Assembly: GCF_040412085.2 (NCBI RefSeq)
Contig: NZ_CP115921.1
Coordinates: forward strand, 372,001 to 436,000
Length of the DNA: 64,000 nt
Direction: 5' to 3'
Source: Vibrio sp. CB1-14
GTDB taxonomy: Bacteria; Pseudomonadota; Gammaproteobacteria; Enterobacterales; Vibrionaceae
The position numbers were made by a program, and so were the translations under genes. The first letter of the stretch is position 1, and each line of letters opens with the position of its first letter. Positions 57,103 through 64,000 of this stretch are shown here, one piece after another. Under the pieces are notes generated by a model, which was given only the letters and a program-made list of their open reading frames with translations, did not search any database and was not told the DNA's origin.

Positions 57103-57870
57103 TTATCTAACGTAGCTAATGATTTGTTGGGTGTTTGGATCTTTGAACGTCGAGAGTGGCATTCCATAGATTTCCGTCAATGACGCTTCGTTCATGACAT
57201 TATCTGGTGACCCATCAACAACAATTTTTCCACTTTTAAGTGCGACCAATCTGTCACTAAATCGGGCAGCCATGTTGACATCATGTATCACCATAATCAC
57301 CGTCAGCTTTAGGCTCTTATTGAGTTCTCGTATCAGCTTGAGCAACTCATACTGATGAGCAACATCTAGCGCTGAAGTAGGTTCATCAAGCAAGATACAC
57401 TCGCTCTGCTGAGCAAGTAGCATCGCCACCCATGCTCTTTGACGCTCACCTCCAGACAAGGTACTCACAAAGCGCTCGGTAAAGGCAGTCAACCCAACTC
57501 TTTCAATCGCTTCATCAACCAACTGATGGTCTTCTTTGTTGTAGCGACCAAGCACACCTTTCCAGGGATAGCGGCCGAACATAACCAGCTCACGAACCGT
57601 GACACCATCAGTAATCGGTGGGTGTTGGGGAAGATAAGCCACTTTTTTCGCGTACTCTTTTGGGGAGTATTGTTCGAGTGGTTTTCCATCAAGCATTACG
57701 CTTCCTGAAGCGACTTGATTTTGACGACTAAGAAGCTTGATGAGACTGGATTTACCGCTACCGTTGTGTCCAAGTAGTGAGGTGACTTCTCCGGGGATAA
57801 ACTGCAAGTCAAATGGCGATAGAATCTCAAGCGACCCAATGCGGTAGCTCGCTTGTGTAAGTGAAAACAT
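57103..57870 (-). CDS. fhuC: Ferric hydroxamate ABC transporter ATP-binding protein
   Basis: A 255-residue ABC ATPase. Walker A is GHNGSGKSS (about 35), the Q-loop YLPQHPP (about 82), the signature LSGGERQRAWVA (about 140), Walker B ILLDEPTSALD (about 160) and the switch His in IMVIHDVNMAARF (about 195). It heads the fhuC-fhuD-fhuB operon, behind a Fur-like box at 57915. The ribosome site is poor. No hydroxamate receptor (fhuA type) is in the window. Confidence 0.9.
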   Translation of the reverse strand: MFSLTQASYRIGSLEILSPFDLQFIPGEVTSLLGHNGSGKSSLIKLLSRQNQVASGSVMLDGKPLEQYSPKEYAKKVAYLPQHPPITDGVTVRELVMFGRYPWKGVLGRYNKEDHQLVDEAIERVGLTAFTERFVSTLSGGERQRAWVAMLLAQQSECILLDEPTSALDVAHQYELLKLIRELNKSLKLTVIMVIHDVNMAARFSDRLVALKSGKIVVDGSPDNVMNEASLTEIYGMPLSTFKDPNTQQIISYVR

Positions 57871-57914
57871 AATTAATCAACATCTTATGATTGATACAGG
57901 CAATGGCAACTGCA

Positions 57915-57933
57915 AATGAGAAATATTTGCATC
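57915..57933. promoter_or_regulatory. Fur-like box upstream of fhuC
   Basis: AATGAGAAATATTTGCATC matches 13 of the 18 fixed positions of the 19-base Fur consensus and sits in a TGCAAAT/ATTTGCA dyad 45 bases before fhuC. Iron repression is expected for this operon. Confidence 0.6.
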
Positions 57934-58167
57934 CGCATTGTATTCGTTTTACCGTGATATGTCATTATCGGCTTCACAAAGCCGCTAACGACCGCCTTTT
58001 GATTGTGATACCGCTACCGCGAAGTCGATAAATGAATGAAAAAGACCTCAGTGCTTTTCGAGGAAAATCGCAAACTAATTATGCAATCGATTGATCTTAT
58101 CGTTTTTGTCCTAATCTAGACTTCGGAAGCGGAAGCTTCCGCAAACGTCAGTAAACTAAGGATAATT

Positions 58168-58899
58168 ATGAAAACAGCAATAAAACTTACATTGGCGATC
58201 GGTACTATGATCTCAATGACCGCTCCTGCATATTCAGCACAATGGGGGTACGGTGAAGGGGATGGCCCGGCGACATGGGGCAATATCAGTGCAACCTGTG
58301 AACAGGGACAAAACCAAAGTCCCGTTGACATCGAAACCAATACACTCACCAGCGCCAAAAAACAGCCCCTTGCTTTTGACTATCAAGGGCAGGTCAAAGA
58401 CATCATCAACAACGGCCACACGATTCAGGTCAATGTCAGCGGCAAGAACACCCTTCGTATCGACGATCAAGACTTTGAGCTCAAACAGTTTCACTTCCAT
58501 ACGCCTTCCGAAAACACCATCAACGGTAAATCGGCACCATTGGAAGCGCATTTTGTTCATGCTAACGAAAAAGGGCAACTTGCGGTGGTAGCAGTGATGT
58601 ATCGAGAAGGTGAGCGAGAGAGTGCGCAACTAGACAGTATTGTTAACACTCTGCCTGCAAAAGCGCAAACCATCACGCTGGAGAAAGAGGTAAACCTTGG
58701 TAACCTTTTGCCACGCGTAAAAGACTACTATCGCTACAACGGTTCGCTGACTACCCCTCCGTGTAGTGAAGGCGTGCGTTGGTTGGTACTACGTGATCCT
58801 CAGTTCATCCCTAAAAATCAGCTAAAACGTCTGTCTAGTACCATGGGAGAGAATGCAAGACCGACACAAGCACTCAATGCTCGCCTTATCATAGAATAA
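58168..58899 (+). CDS. Alpha-type carbonic anhydrase, periplasmic
   Basis: A 243-residue alpha-carbonic anhydrase with a signal peptide (cleavage near PAYSAQ). Zinc His residues lie in KQFHFHTPSE (about 109 and 111) and EAHFVHAN (about 128). The substrate pocket TTPPCSEGVRW (about 195) and the GQNQSPVDI block (about 50) complete the family signature. AAGGATAATT precedes ATG. It equilibrates CO2 and bicarbonate in the periplasm. It stands alone beside the fhu operon, divergent from it. Confidence 0.93.
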   Translation: MKTAIKLTLAIGTMISMTAPAYSAQWGYGEGDGPATWGNISATCEQGQNQSPVDIETNTLTSAKKQPLAFDYQGQVKDIINNGHTIQVNVSGKNTLRIDDQDFELKQFHFHTPSENTINGKSAPLEAHFVHANEKGQLAVVAVMYREGERESAQLDSIVNTLPAKAQTITLEKEVNLGNLLPRVKDYYRYNGSLTTPPCSEGVRWLVLRDPQFIPKNQLKRLSSTMGENARPTQALNARLIIE

Positions 58900-59219
58900 C
58901 CCTCGTCGTGCTCACTTGTAACATCTCCAAGTGAGCACGCCTTGCTATCTTGATTCACATTTCTTCACACAAAAGGATGATTTGCCGATAATTTGTGAGA
59001 CTAACCTTCCATAAATGCATTTTGAATCTTGGCAAAAATTCACTATTTGAACTGCTTCAAAGTTTACCGTACGAATGATGTGTAGCTTAACCGTTAAACA
59101 AAACCAAGAACATGTTGCAATGATGAGAAATTAAATAACATGCTATTCAACTGCATTCCCTACACACAGTGGTACGGTTAGCCTTTGAGTAACGGTTAGT
59201 GAAATTTGGGGGAAGTAGT
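58900..59219. other. Intergenic region after carbonic anhydrase
   Basis: About 320 bases. It holds a 12-bp hairpin at 58907-58939 just past the carbonic anhydrase stop and an AT-rich remainder. No further gene or RNA is recognised. Confidence 0.45.
58907..58939 (+). terminator. Hairpin after carbonic anhydrase gene
   Basis: CGTGCTCACTTG (58907-58918) pairs perfectly with 58928-58939 around a 9-base loop. There is no T run, so it may act with Rho or only protect the mRNA end. Confidence 0.55.
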
Positions 59220-59465
59220 ATGCAGCAGTGCGAAATCAACGTGTATGACTTGAGGTGCGAGGAACAATCCATCGTGCTGAATATCGAATTTTCCGATGCG
59301 ACCAAAGCCAATTTTATGTGGGGTAATATGCCAACCACGTCGTGTCGTGATTATATATCCCACCTTGTCGTGGCGGGTAATGTGGTTGCCAAAAAATACA
59401 TTACTGAAGACGAGCTAAGCGATATGAATCGCGCGTCACACTACACGCTTTCGATGACATGTTAA
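59220..59465 (+). CDS. Hypothetical protein, 81 residues
   Basis: ATG 59220 is preceded by GGGGGAAG at good distance; the GTG seven codons upstream is not. The protein (MQQCEINVYDLRCEEQ start) has four Cys, no leader and a predicted beta-rich fold. No family is recognised. It is followed at once by an 11-bp stem and is convergent with the SMP-30 gene. Confidence 0.55.
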   Translation: MQQCEINVYDLRCEEQSIVLNIEFSDATKANFMWGNMPTTSCRDYISHLVVAGNVVAKKYITEDELSDMNRASHYTLSMTC

Positions 59466-59488
59466 AGCGGAGCCGTGGGCTCCGCTTT
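59464..59488. terminator. Bidirectional terminator
   Basis: AAAGCGGAGCC (59464-59474) pairs perfectly with 59478-59488 around GTG, between convergent genes. Confidence 0.7.
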
Positions 59489-59511
59489 CATCACTATTAA
59501 AAAGTAAGTGA

Positions 59512-60369
59512 TTAACTAATCACCACTTTAACGAGCTCTTCTTTCAAGCCTTGCGCTACATTCTTAGCAATCAAAAGTTTGCCTTTCTCGTTACTACCTT
59601 CTGCCGATGTCACAATTAGGTCACGCATTTCTTCGCCACCAAAGCCAACCATAGTTGGGTTTTCTGAAGGAACATCAATCACCTCGAGTACCTCACCGTT
59701 TGGAGCAATCTTGACGATAGATTGACCTGCGTACATCGCAACCCAATAGTTGCCATCCACATCGACACTTGCGCCATCTGGGCGGCCGTTGTAATCGGTT
59801 AAATCACAATGCAGCTGCTGCTCACCGTATTGACCTGTGCTTGCATCAAAGCTGTGCTTGAAAACTTTGCTTGAGCCAGTGTCTGCCCAATATAACCATT
59901 GACCATCTGGAGAAAATGCAAGGCCGTTACATGTCCACGCGAACATAGGCAATGCTTCGATAGTGCCATCTAGGTGTAGCTGATGGAACTGACCTTGGTC
60001 GCCCTCTTTTGCACCATTACGAGTACCTGCGATAAAGCGTCCGCCTGGCGCACCGCGGCCGTCATTGTAGCGCATACGAGGAAATTCTGAAACCAGTGGT
60101 GCCAGCGAGGTCATCTCTGCATCCCAATCCTTGATGTGGTACATACCGGATTTAAGCGCAACCACAAAGCCTTGCTCGCCATGCAGAGCAAAACAACCTA
60201 GCTTGTCACCAAACTCACGCTTTTCACTTACGCCATTTTTGTGGCGCCAAAGCTCCCCTTCACAGATGTTGACCCACATCCACGACTCTGTGCGCCAATC
60301 CCAGCGTGGGCATTCTGCTAAATCAAATTCTAAATCGACGAACTTTTCAAACTGTAGAGACTGTGCCAC
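59512..60369 (-). CDS. SMP-30/gluconolactonase-family protein
   Basis: A 285-residue six-bladed beta-propeller starting at GTG 60369 behind AAAAAGGACA. Metal ligands of the family are visible: Glu in LAECPRW (about 18), Asn in TCNGLAFSPDG (about 146) and Asp in RPDGASVDVDGNYWVA (about 197). The RMRYNDGRGAPGGRF strand (about 100) is also typical. Members hydrolyse sugar lactones; the exact substrate is open. It has no leader and no sugar-catabolic neighbour. Confidence 0.85.
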   Translation of the reverse strand: MAQSLQFEKFVDLEFDLAECPRWDWRTESWMWVNICEGELWRHKNGVSEKREFGDKLGCFALHGEQGFVVALKSGMYHIKDWDAEMTSLAPLVSEFPRMRYNDGRGAPGGRFIAGTRNGAKEGDQGQFHQLHLDGTIEALPMFAWTCNGLAFSPDGQWLYWADTGSSKVFKHSFDASTGQYGEQQLHCDLTDYNGRPDGASVDVDGNYWVAMYAGQSIVKIAPNGEVLEVIDVPSENPTMVGFGGEEMRDLIVTSAEGSNEKGKLLIAKNVAQGLKEELVKVVIS

Positions 60370-60544
60370 GTTGATGTCCTTTTTATACTTGTTGCTATTG
60401 GTGAGGTGCCCAGCCAGATTCGCGAATATCTAGCATGGAATTTATGGCCACTGTTGTAACAAAATCAGTGCTTAGGTGCTAGCACTGATTTGTGTTTTAA
60501 CCCGATAAACTGTTGCTAAAGATAAGGCGAGAAAACTCGTTGCC

Positions 60545-62194
60545 TTAGCCTTGCCCATCACCCGCTAACTTAAGCGATGTTGGCGCTTGCGTAAGACTGT
60601 CGGGATTGAGGTAGGTCGTCGTCGAAGGGAACGCAAACTCAGCACCATGCTCATCAATCACGCGATTAATTTCCATCAGCAGCTCTTGTTGCGTATTGAG
60701 AAAATCTTCCCTGTCGCGAGTATCGATGTGGGCGAACACATCAATGTCTAAGCTGTAGTCACTAAACGAGGAGAAGTGAACCCGAAGCGGTGACGCTAAG
60801 ACCCTAGGGTGCTGTGCTAAAAACTCTCGAATGTCGCGAGTCACCGCCACCATGGTCTCCATTGGCGTTTCATAGCGCAGGCCTAATTTGACTAAAAATG
60901 GATAGCGATCTCGACGACTAAAATTGGTAATTTGCATCTTCACCACATCGCCATTAGAGATGGTGATCAAAGTGCGATCTTTGGCTCGGATTCGTGTAGA
61001 GCGCACTCCAATCTGCTCCACCACACCGGAAACACTGCCTACCGAGCAAAAGTCTCCCACCGACAATGATTTATCCATAAACATGATTACGCCACCAATC
61101 AGGTTCTCCATAGTAGGTCGAATCGCAAGCGCAATCGCCATACCGCCTAAGCTAAGTCCGGTAACAATGCCATATACCGGTACCCCCAAGCGATGCAGAC
61201 CATATCCAATAACACAAACAGCGCAAAAGCTACCTGCCAAGGTTCCCGTGATCTGCGCCAGGCTTTTCTTTAGGCCCGTATTGATTCGCTGTCCTACCAT
61301 CAACCAACGGCAGCACGACGCACCAAGCAAATAAGCAGTTTGGGCGATGAGCGGCCAGAACATCAGCTCACCGATCGTATTTAGGGTTGTCATCAATGTG
61401 CCGGTCAGGTTGAGCTGATAGTCTGCCGTCCAATCAAATACAAATAACCCAAGCGCCATGAGGACAGGTTTTAGCAGTACATGTTCAACCTTTTGGTACA
61501 CCCAATAGGCATAAAAGGCCAACACAAATACCAGCAGAATCAGCGCGACCCATTGCCATATCGCCTGATCACCAAATTCAACCATCATCTGCTCTGGCAT
61601 CGCATCGATGAATGCAAACCATGGTGGGGGTATTAAGCGACCTGCACTTAGAGAATAGTATTCATAGTAATCGGGTGAGGCTTGAATGTTGGAAGGTAGA
61701 TGGCTCACTAAGCGATAAAAACTATGCAAGTGTTCGACGGTCTCGCTTGAGAACTGATACTGGCCTGAAGGCTGCTTAACGATATAAATACTCGTATTCG
61801 GCACTGTCCAACGCTCAACGTCCGTGTTGTTAGGAATAGTGCTCGTATCGAAAGGAGGTACACGATCGAGCACCTCTTTTAGCAGCATGACAGACTCAAT
61901 TGCCACACGATTTTGACTCGAGGCAGACACTTGAGATAAGTCAAACGTTAGCGAAGCTCGTTCAAAAGAAGAACTGATCATTTGACGCTGGGACTCAGTT
62001 ACATTAGACAGGTCACGATAAATGATTCCCAGCTCTTTATTCGCCTGTGTCACCGCCACTATATAACTTTCGTAAGTTTGCTTTGGTGTACTGGTATCAG
62101 GCGGTGCAAGCGGAAATCGCTCCTGTGCATTTACCCAACTAGCCATAACGGCAAACATTATTACCGCAGCTCGTTTCAACCCTATTTTCATCAT
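60545..62194 (-). CDS. MscS-family mechanosensitive channel with periplasmic domain
   Basis: A 549-residue protein with a signal peptide (IMFAVMASWVNAQ), an N-terminal periplasmic region of about 200 residues, then about five membrane helices and the MscS core: pore helix ITGLSLGGMAIALAIRP (about 340) and the beta domain GDFCSVGSVSGVVEQIGVRST (about 378, in part) with TISNGDVV. It would open under membrane tension. The periplasmic domain is larger than in MscS, as in MscM- or YbdG-like forms. AGGGC precedes ATG. It is divergent from the Nudix gene. Confidence 0.85.
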   Translation of the reverse strand: MMKIGLKRAAVIMFAVMASWVNAQERFPLAPPDTSTPKQTYESYIVAVTQANKELGIIYRDLSNVTESQRQMISSSFERASLTFDLSQVSASSQNRVAIESVMLLKEVLDRVPPFDTSTIPNNTDVERWTVPNTSIYIVKQPSGQYQFSSETVEHLHSFYRLVSHLPSNIQASPDYYEYYSLSAGRLIPPPWFAFIDAMPEQMMVEFGDQAIWQWVALILLVFVLAFYAYWVYQKVEHVLLKPVLMALGLFVFDWTADYQLNLTGTLMTTLNTIGELMFWPLIAQTAYLLGASCCRWLMVGQRINTGLKKSLAQITGTLAGSFCAVCVIGYGLHRLGVPVYGIVTGLSLGGMAIALAIRPTMENLIGGVIMFMDKSLSVGDFCSVGSVSGVVEQIGVRSTRIRAKDRTLITISNGDVVKMQITNFSRRDRYPFLVKLGLRYETPMETMVAVTRDIREFLAQHPRVLASPLRVHFSSFSDYSLDIDVFAHIDTRDREDFLNTQQELLMEINRVIDEHGAEFAFPSTTTYLNPDSLTQAPTSLKLAGDGQG

Positions 62195-62289
62195 CCTAGC
62201 CCTTTTAGTTGTTATTCACTAAATAGCATAGGATAGATTGAAAAACTGAGGTAAGCTGCCCATATGTTTTGCCAACTATTCAGCTAGCT

Positions 62290-62826
62290 ATGACCATAAA
62301 AACCTTAGATTCAACCGTCGTCTATCAAAATCCTTGGATGTCTGTTCGTGAAGACAAAATCGAACGTAAAAGTGGTAACCAAGGGATCTACGGTGTTGTC
62401 GACAAACCCGATTGCGCAGTGATCATTGCTATCGACAACGGCAATATTCATCTGGTCCAGCAATATCGTTACGCTGTCAGCGAAACTTTTTGGGAACTGC
62501 CACAAGGGGCATGGGAGTCTAATCCGGATGCGAGTCATTTATCTCTTGCAAAAGGCGAACTGCAAGAGGAAACCGGCCTTATCGCTGGCTCTATGACCTA
62601 TGTTGGCAAGCAATTCATCGCCTATGGGTTCCTTAATCAAACCTGTCATATCTATCTCGCAACCGACTTAACCCAAGGTGAGCCGAGCCACGACAGTGAA
62701 GAAGAAGATCTCATCGCAGGTGAATTTACTATTGTTGAATTTGAGCGCATGCTCATTGACGAAGAGATCCAAGATGTAGTGACAACGGCAGCGTGGGGAC
62801 TGGCAAAGCTTAAAGGGTTAGTTTAG
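62290..62826 (+). CDS. Nudix hydrolase
   Basis: About 178 residues from ATG 62290. The Nudix box is present in the form GAWESNPDASHLSLAKGELQEETGL, with the metal Glu residues in GELQEETGL (about 106-114); the Arg of the usual REL is Gly. The layout (VQQYRY, FWELPQGA) resembles ADP-ribose or GDP-mannose pyrophosphatases. No clear ribosome site lies before ATG; an in-frame TTG 21 bases upstream is an alternative. It would hydrolyse a nucleoside diphosphate linked to another moiety. Confidence 0.85.
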   Translation: MTIKTLDSTVVYQNPWMSVREDKIERKSGNQGIYGVVDKPDCAVIIAIDNGNIHLVQQYRYAVSETFWELPQGAWESNPDASHLSLAKGELQEETGLIAGSMTYVGKQFIAYGFLNQTCHIYLATDLTQGEPSHDSEEEDLIAGEFTIVEFERMLIDEEIQDVVTTAAWGLAKLKGLV

Positions 62827-62977
62827 AGGACTGAGCGCTTCGACAACGGCTTCAATGCAACGCTCCTAAACCGATTAATGATCCATGTCTCAGTTTTTAA
62901 AAACAAGCTCGACTTTACAGCATACTGCTCCAGTATAAACCAATGCAAAAATGAAACTTTATGCACAAGGAAGAAGC

Positions 62978-63316
62978 ATGGATCCACTCACCCTTCAAGA
63001 AACGCTTATCTCTACCATACGGCAACTGGAACGCTTTAAACCGAATATCAGACTTAGCGAAGAAGCCTATGATCTCGAATCCGCCGTCAGTAAACTTACC
63101 GAGCAGCTGTTTAGCCTCCAATCGCTCAGCAGTTTTAAAGGCTCGGAAAGCGATATTTCACTGTCAATTGAGCTGCTCAAATCACTCTCAAACAAAGCAC
63201 ATAACTCCATTGAGCAGGGTATCGGCCTTGATGACCCTAGGTTAATCATTAACGAGTCTTTACGGGTAAACTCTCAGCTATCGAAGATAACGCTTGGTGA
63301 AATGAACGCTCATTAA
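62978..63316 (+). CDS. Hypothetical helical protein, 112 residues
   Basis: ATG 62978 is chosen because AAGGAAG precedes it; the longer frame from 62951 is not. The protein begins MDPLTLQETLISTIRQLERF and is almost entirely helical and polar, with a central EQLFSLQSLSSF segment and no leader. No family is recognised. It lies between the Nudix gene and the iron alcohol dehydrogenase as a single unit. Confidence 0.55.
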   Translation: MDPLTLQETLISTIRQLERFKPNIRLSEEAYDLESAVSKLTEQLFSLQSLSSFKGSESDISLSIELLKSLSNKAHNSIEQGIGLDDPRLIINESLRVNSQLSKITLGEMNAH

Positions 63317-63449
63317 CCATTCAAAAGTTTAATACGTAGAGCGCTTAACTGATTAATATGCCAATATCTCAACGCGCATATTACATCTAACGTCATGTTT
63401 TAAAACATTAATATTGATATCGTTTAATTCTTAAACGCCACGTTACCTA

Positions 63450-63463
63450 TTGATTTACATCAT
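63450..63463. promoter_or_regulatory. FNR-like box upstream of the alcohol dehydrogenase
   Basis: TTGATTTACATCAT fits TTGAT-N4-ATCAA at nine of ten positions, 71 bases before the dehydrogenase start. Anaerobic activation of a fermentative dehydrogenase would be sensible. Confidence 0.5.
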
Positions 63464-63534
63464 GCTTCTCATTAAATGCTCATGTTAGCTTACCGCCATT
63501 ATATTCATCATGACGAATAGCAAGGAGCATTCAA

Positions 63535-64000
63535 ATGAGCAGTACTATTATCCTTCCATCGACCAACTTGTTAGGAAGAGAGTGTCTAGACAAAGCATTG
63601 GATATTATCCAGCAACAGGGATTCACAAAAACACTCATCGTAACGGATGCTGTATTGAATCAAATTGGCCTTGTCGCTCAAATTACAAAAAAACTCGACG
63701 ATCGTCAGATCGCATCTGCTATCTATGATGGAACTCAACCCAACCCTACTATTCAAAATGTCGAAGCTGGCCTCGAAGTCCTAACAGATGAAGGCTGTGA
63801 TTTAATCTTATCGGTTGGTGGTGGTTCACCACACGACTGTGCGAAAGGCATTGCGCTTGTCGCCACCAATGGCGGAAAAATCACAGACTACGAAGGCATT
63901 AACAAAGCGACACTCGCTCCATTCCCACTCATGTCTATCAACACAACGGCGGGTACAGCATCTGAAATGACAATGTTCAGTGTGATCACCGATGAAGAAA
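63535..64000 (+). CDS. Iron-containing alcohol dehydrogenase, partial
   Basis: The first 155 residues of a group III (iron-dependent) alcohol dehydrogenase, cut by the window edge. ATG 63535 follows AAGGAG. The nucleotide-binding SVGGGSPHDCAKGIAL (about 93-108) and SINTTAGTASEMT (about 140-152) are diagnostic. The N-terminus (STIILPSTNLLGREC) matches the YiaY/FucO-like branch. Metal-binding residues lie beyond the edge. An FNR-like box upstream suggests fermentation. Confidence 0.9.
   Translation, partial: MSSTIILPSTNLLGRECLDKALDIIQQQGFTKTLIVTDAVLNQIGLVAQITKKLDDRQIASAIYDGTQPNPTIQNVEAGLEVLTDEGCDLILSVGGGSPHDCAKGIALVATNGGKITDYEGINKATLAPFPLMSINTTAGTASEMTMFSVITDEE

Noticed and set aside
58129..58142. 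14-bp palindrome GCGGAAGCTTCCGC before carbonic anhydrase
   Set aside because: It is short and close to the ribosome site; it could be a leader hairpin but nothing supports a specific regulator.

Overview
The window reads as chromosomal DNA of a marine gammaproteobacterium, most likely a Vibrio or close Vibrionaceae relative. This is inferred from moderate GC, dense coding with strong AGGAG-type ribosome sites, and the family mix: DUF2959 lipoprotein, DM13 protein, mng-type mannosylglycerate PTS locus, a complete puu/agu/gab island, catalase-peroxidase and FhuCDB. I saw no rRNA, tRNA, CRISPR array, prophage, integron or insertion-sequence transposase. The species cannot be fixed from the sequence alone.

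Layout. 1-3.5 kb: a minus-strand secreted set (small barrel protein, large metallo-beta-lactamase-fold hydrolase, partial exported protein) divergent from a LysR regulator. 3.7-10.4 kb: small exported and hypothetical proteins, a MagIII-like DNA glycosylase, a decayed gene fragment, a YgiN-like monooxygenase, a major-royal-jelly-like protein, a leaderless OpuAC-type binding protein, a quinone-oxidoreductase-like dehydrogenase and a second LysR regulator. 10.7-13.4 kb: a large secreted protein of unknown function and a membrane-anchored DM13 protein. 13.6-16.8 kb: aminotransferase, BKACE and TAXI binding protein in one tight operon, probably an uncharacterised catabolic route. 16.9-19.3 kb: cytochrome c', cytochrome b561, a MarR regulator and a DUF2959 lipoprotein.

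19.4-26.3 kb is a mannosylglycerate module: a GntR/UTRA repressor divergent from an EIIABC permease, a GH38 mannosidase and mannose-6-phosphate isomerase. Together they would import 2-O-mannosylglycerate as the 6-phosphate, split it to mannose-6-P and glycerate, and feed fructose-6-P to glycolysis. 26.5-34.6 kb holds a cytochrome b561, an Lrp regulator divergent from a long PLP enzyme, a choice-of-anchor-I lipoprotein, a leaderless peptidoglycan-amidase-like protein overlapping an exported small protein (a candidate effector/immunity pair), a GNAT and a second manA behind a striking set of palindromes.

34.9-47.1 kb is the centrepiece. gabT, gabD, aguA, aguB, puuB, puuC, puuR and puuD run on the minus strand, divergent from puuA and an NhaC-family transporter. 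They cover agmatine to putrescine to GABA to succinate. The transporter frame is broken by one in-frame TGA where the family usually has Trp.

47.4-64 kb: katG behind a perfect FNR-type box, a 136-bp dyad-rich intergenic repeat, MFS and EEP-family genes, a GNAT, a zinc-ribbon microprotein, pcp, the fhuC-fhuD-fhuB operon behind a Fur-like box (fhuB carries an apparent one-base frameshift near its start), alpha-carbonic anhydrase, an SMP-30 protein, an MscS-type channel, a Nudix hydrolase and the start of an iron-containing alcohol dehydrogenase with its own FNR-like box.
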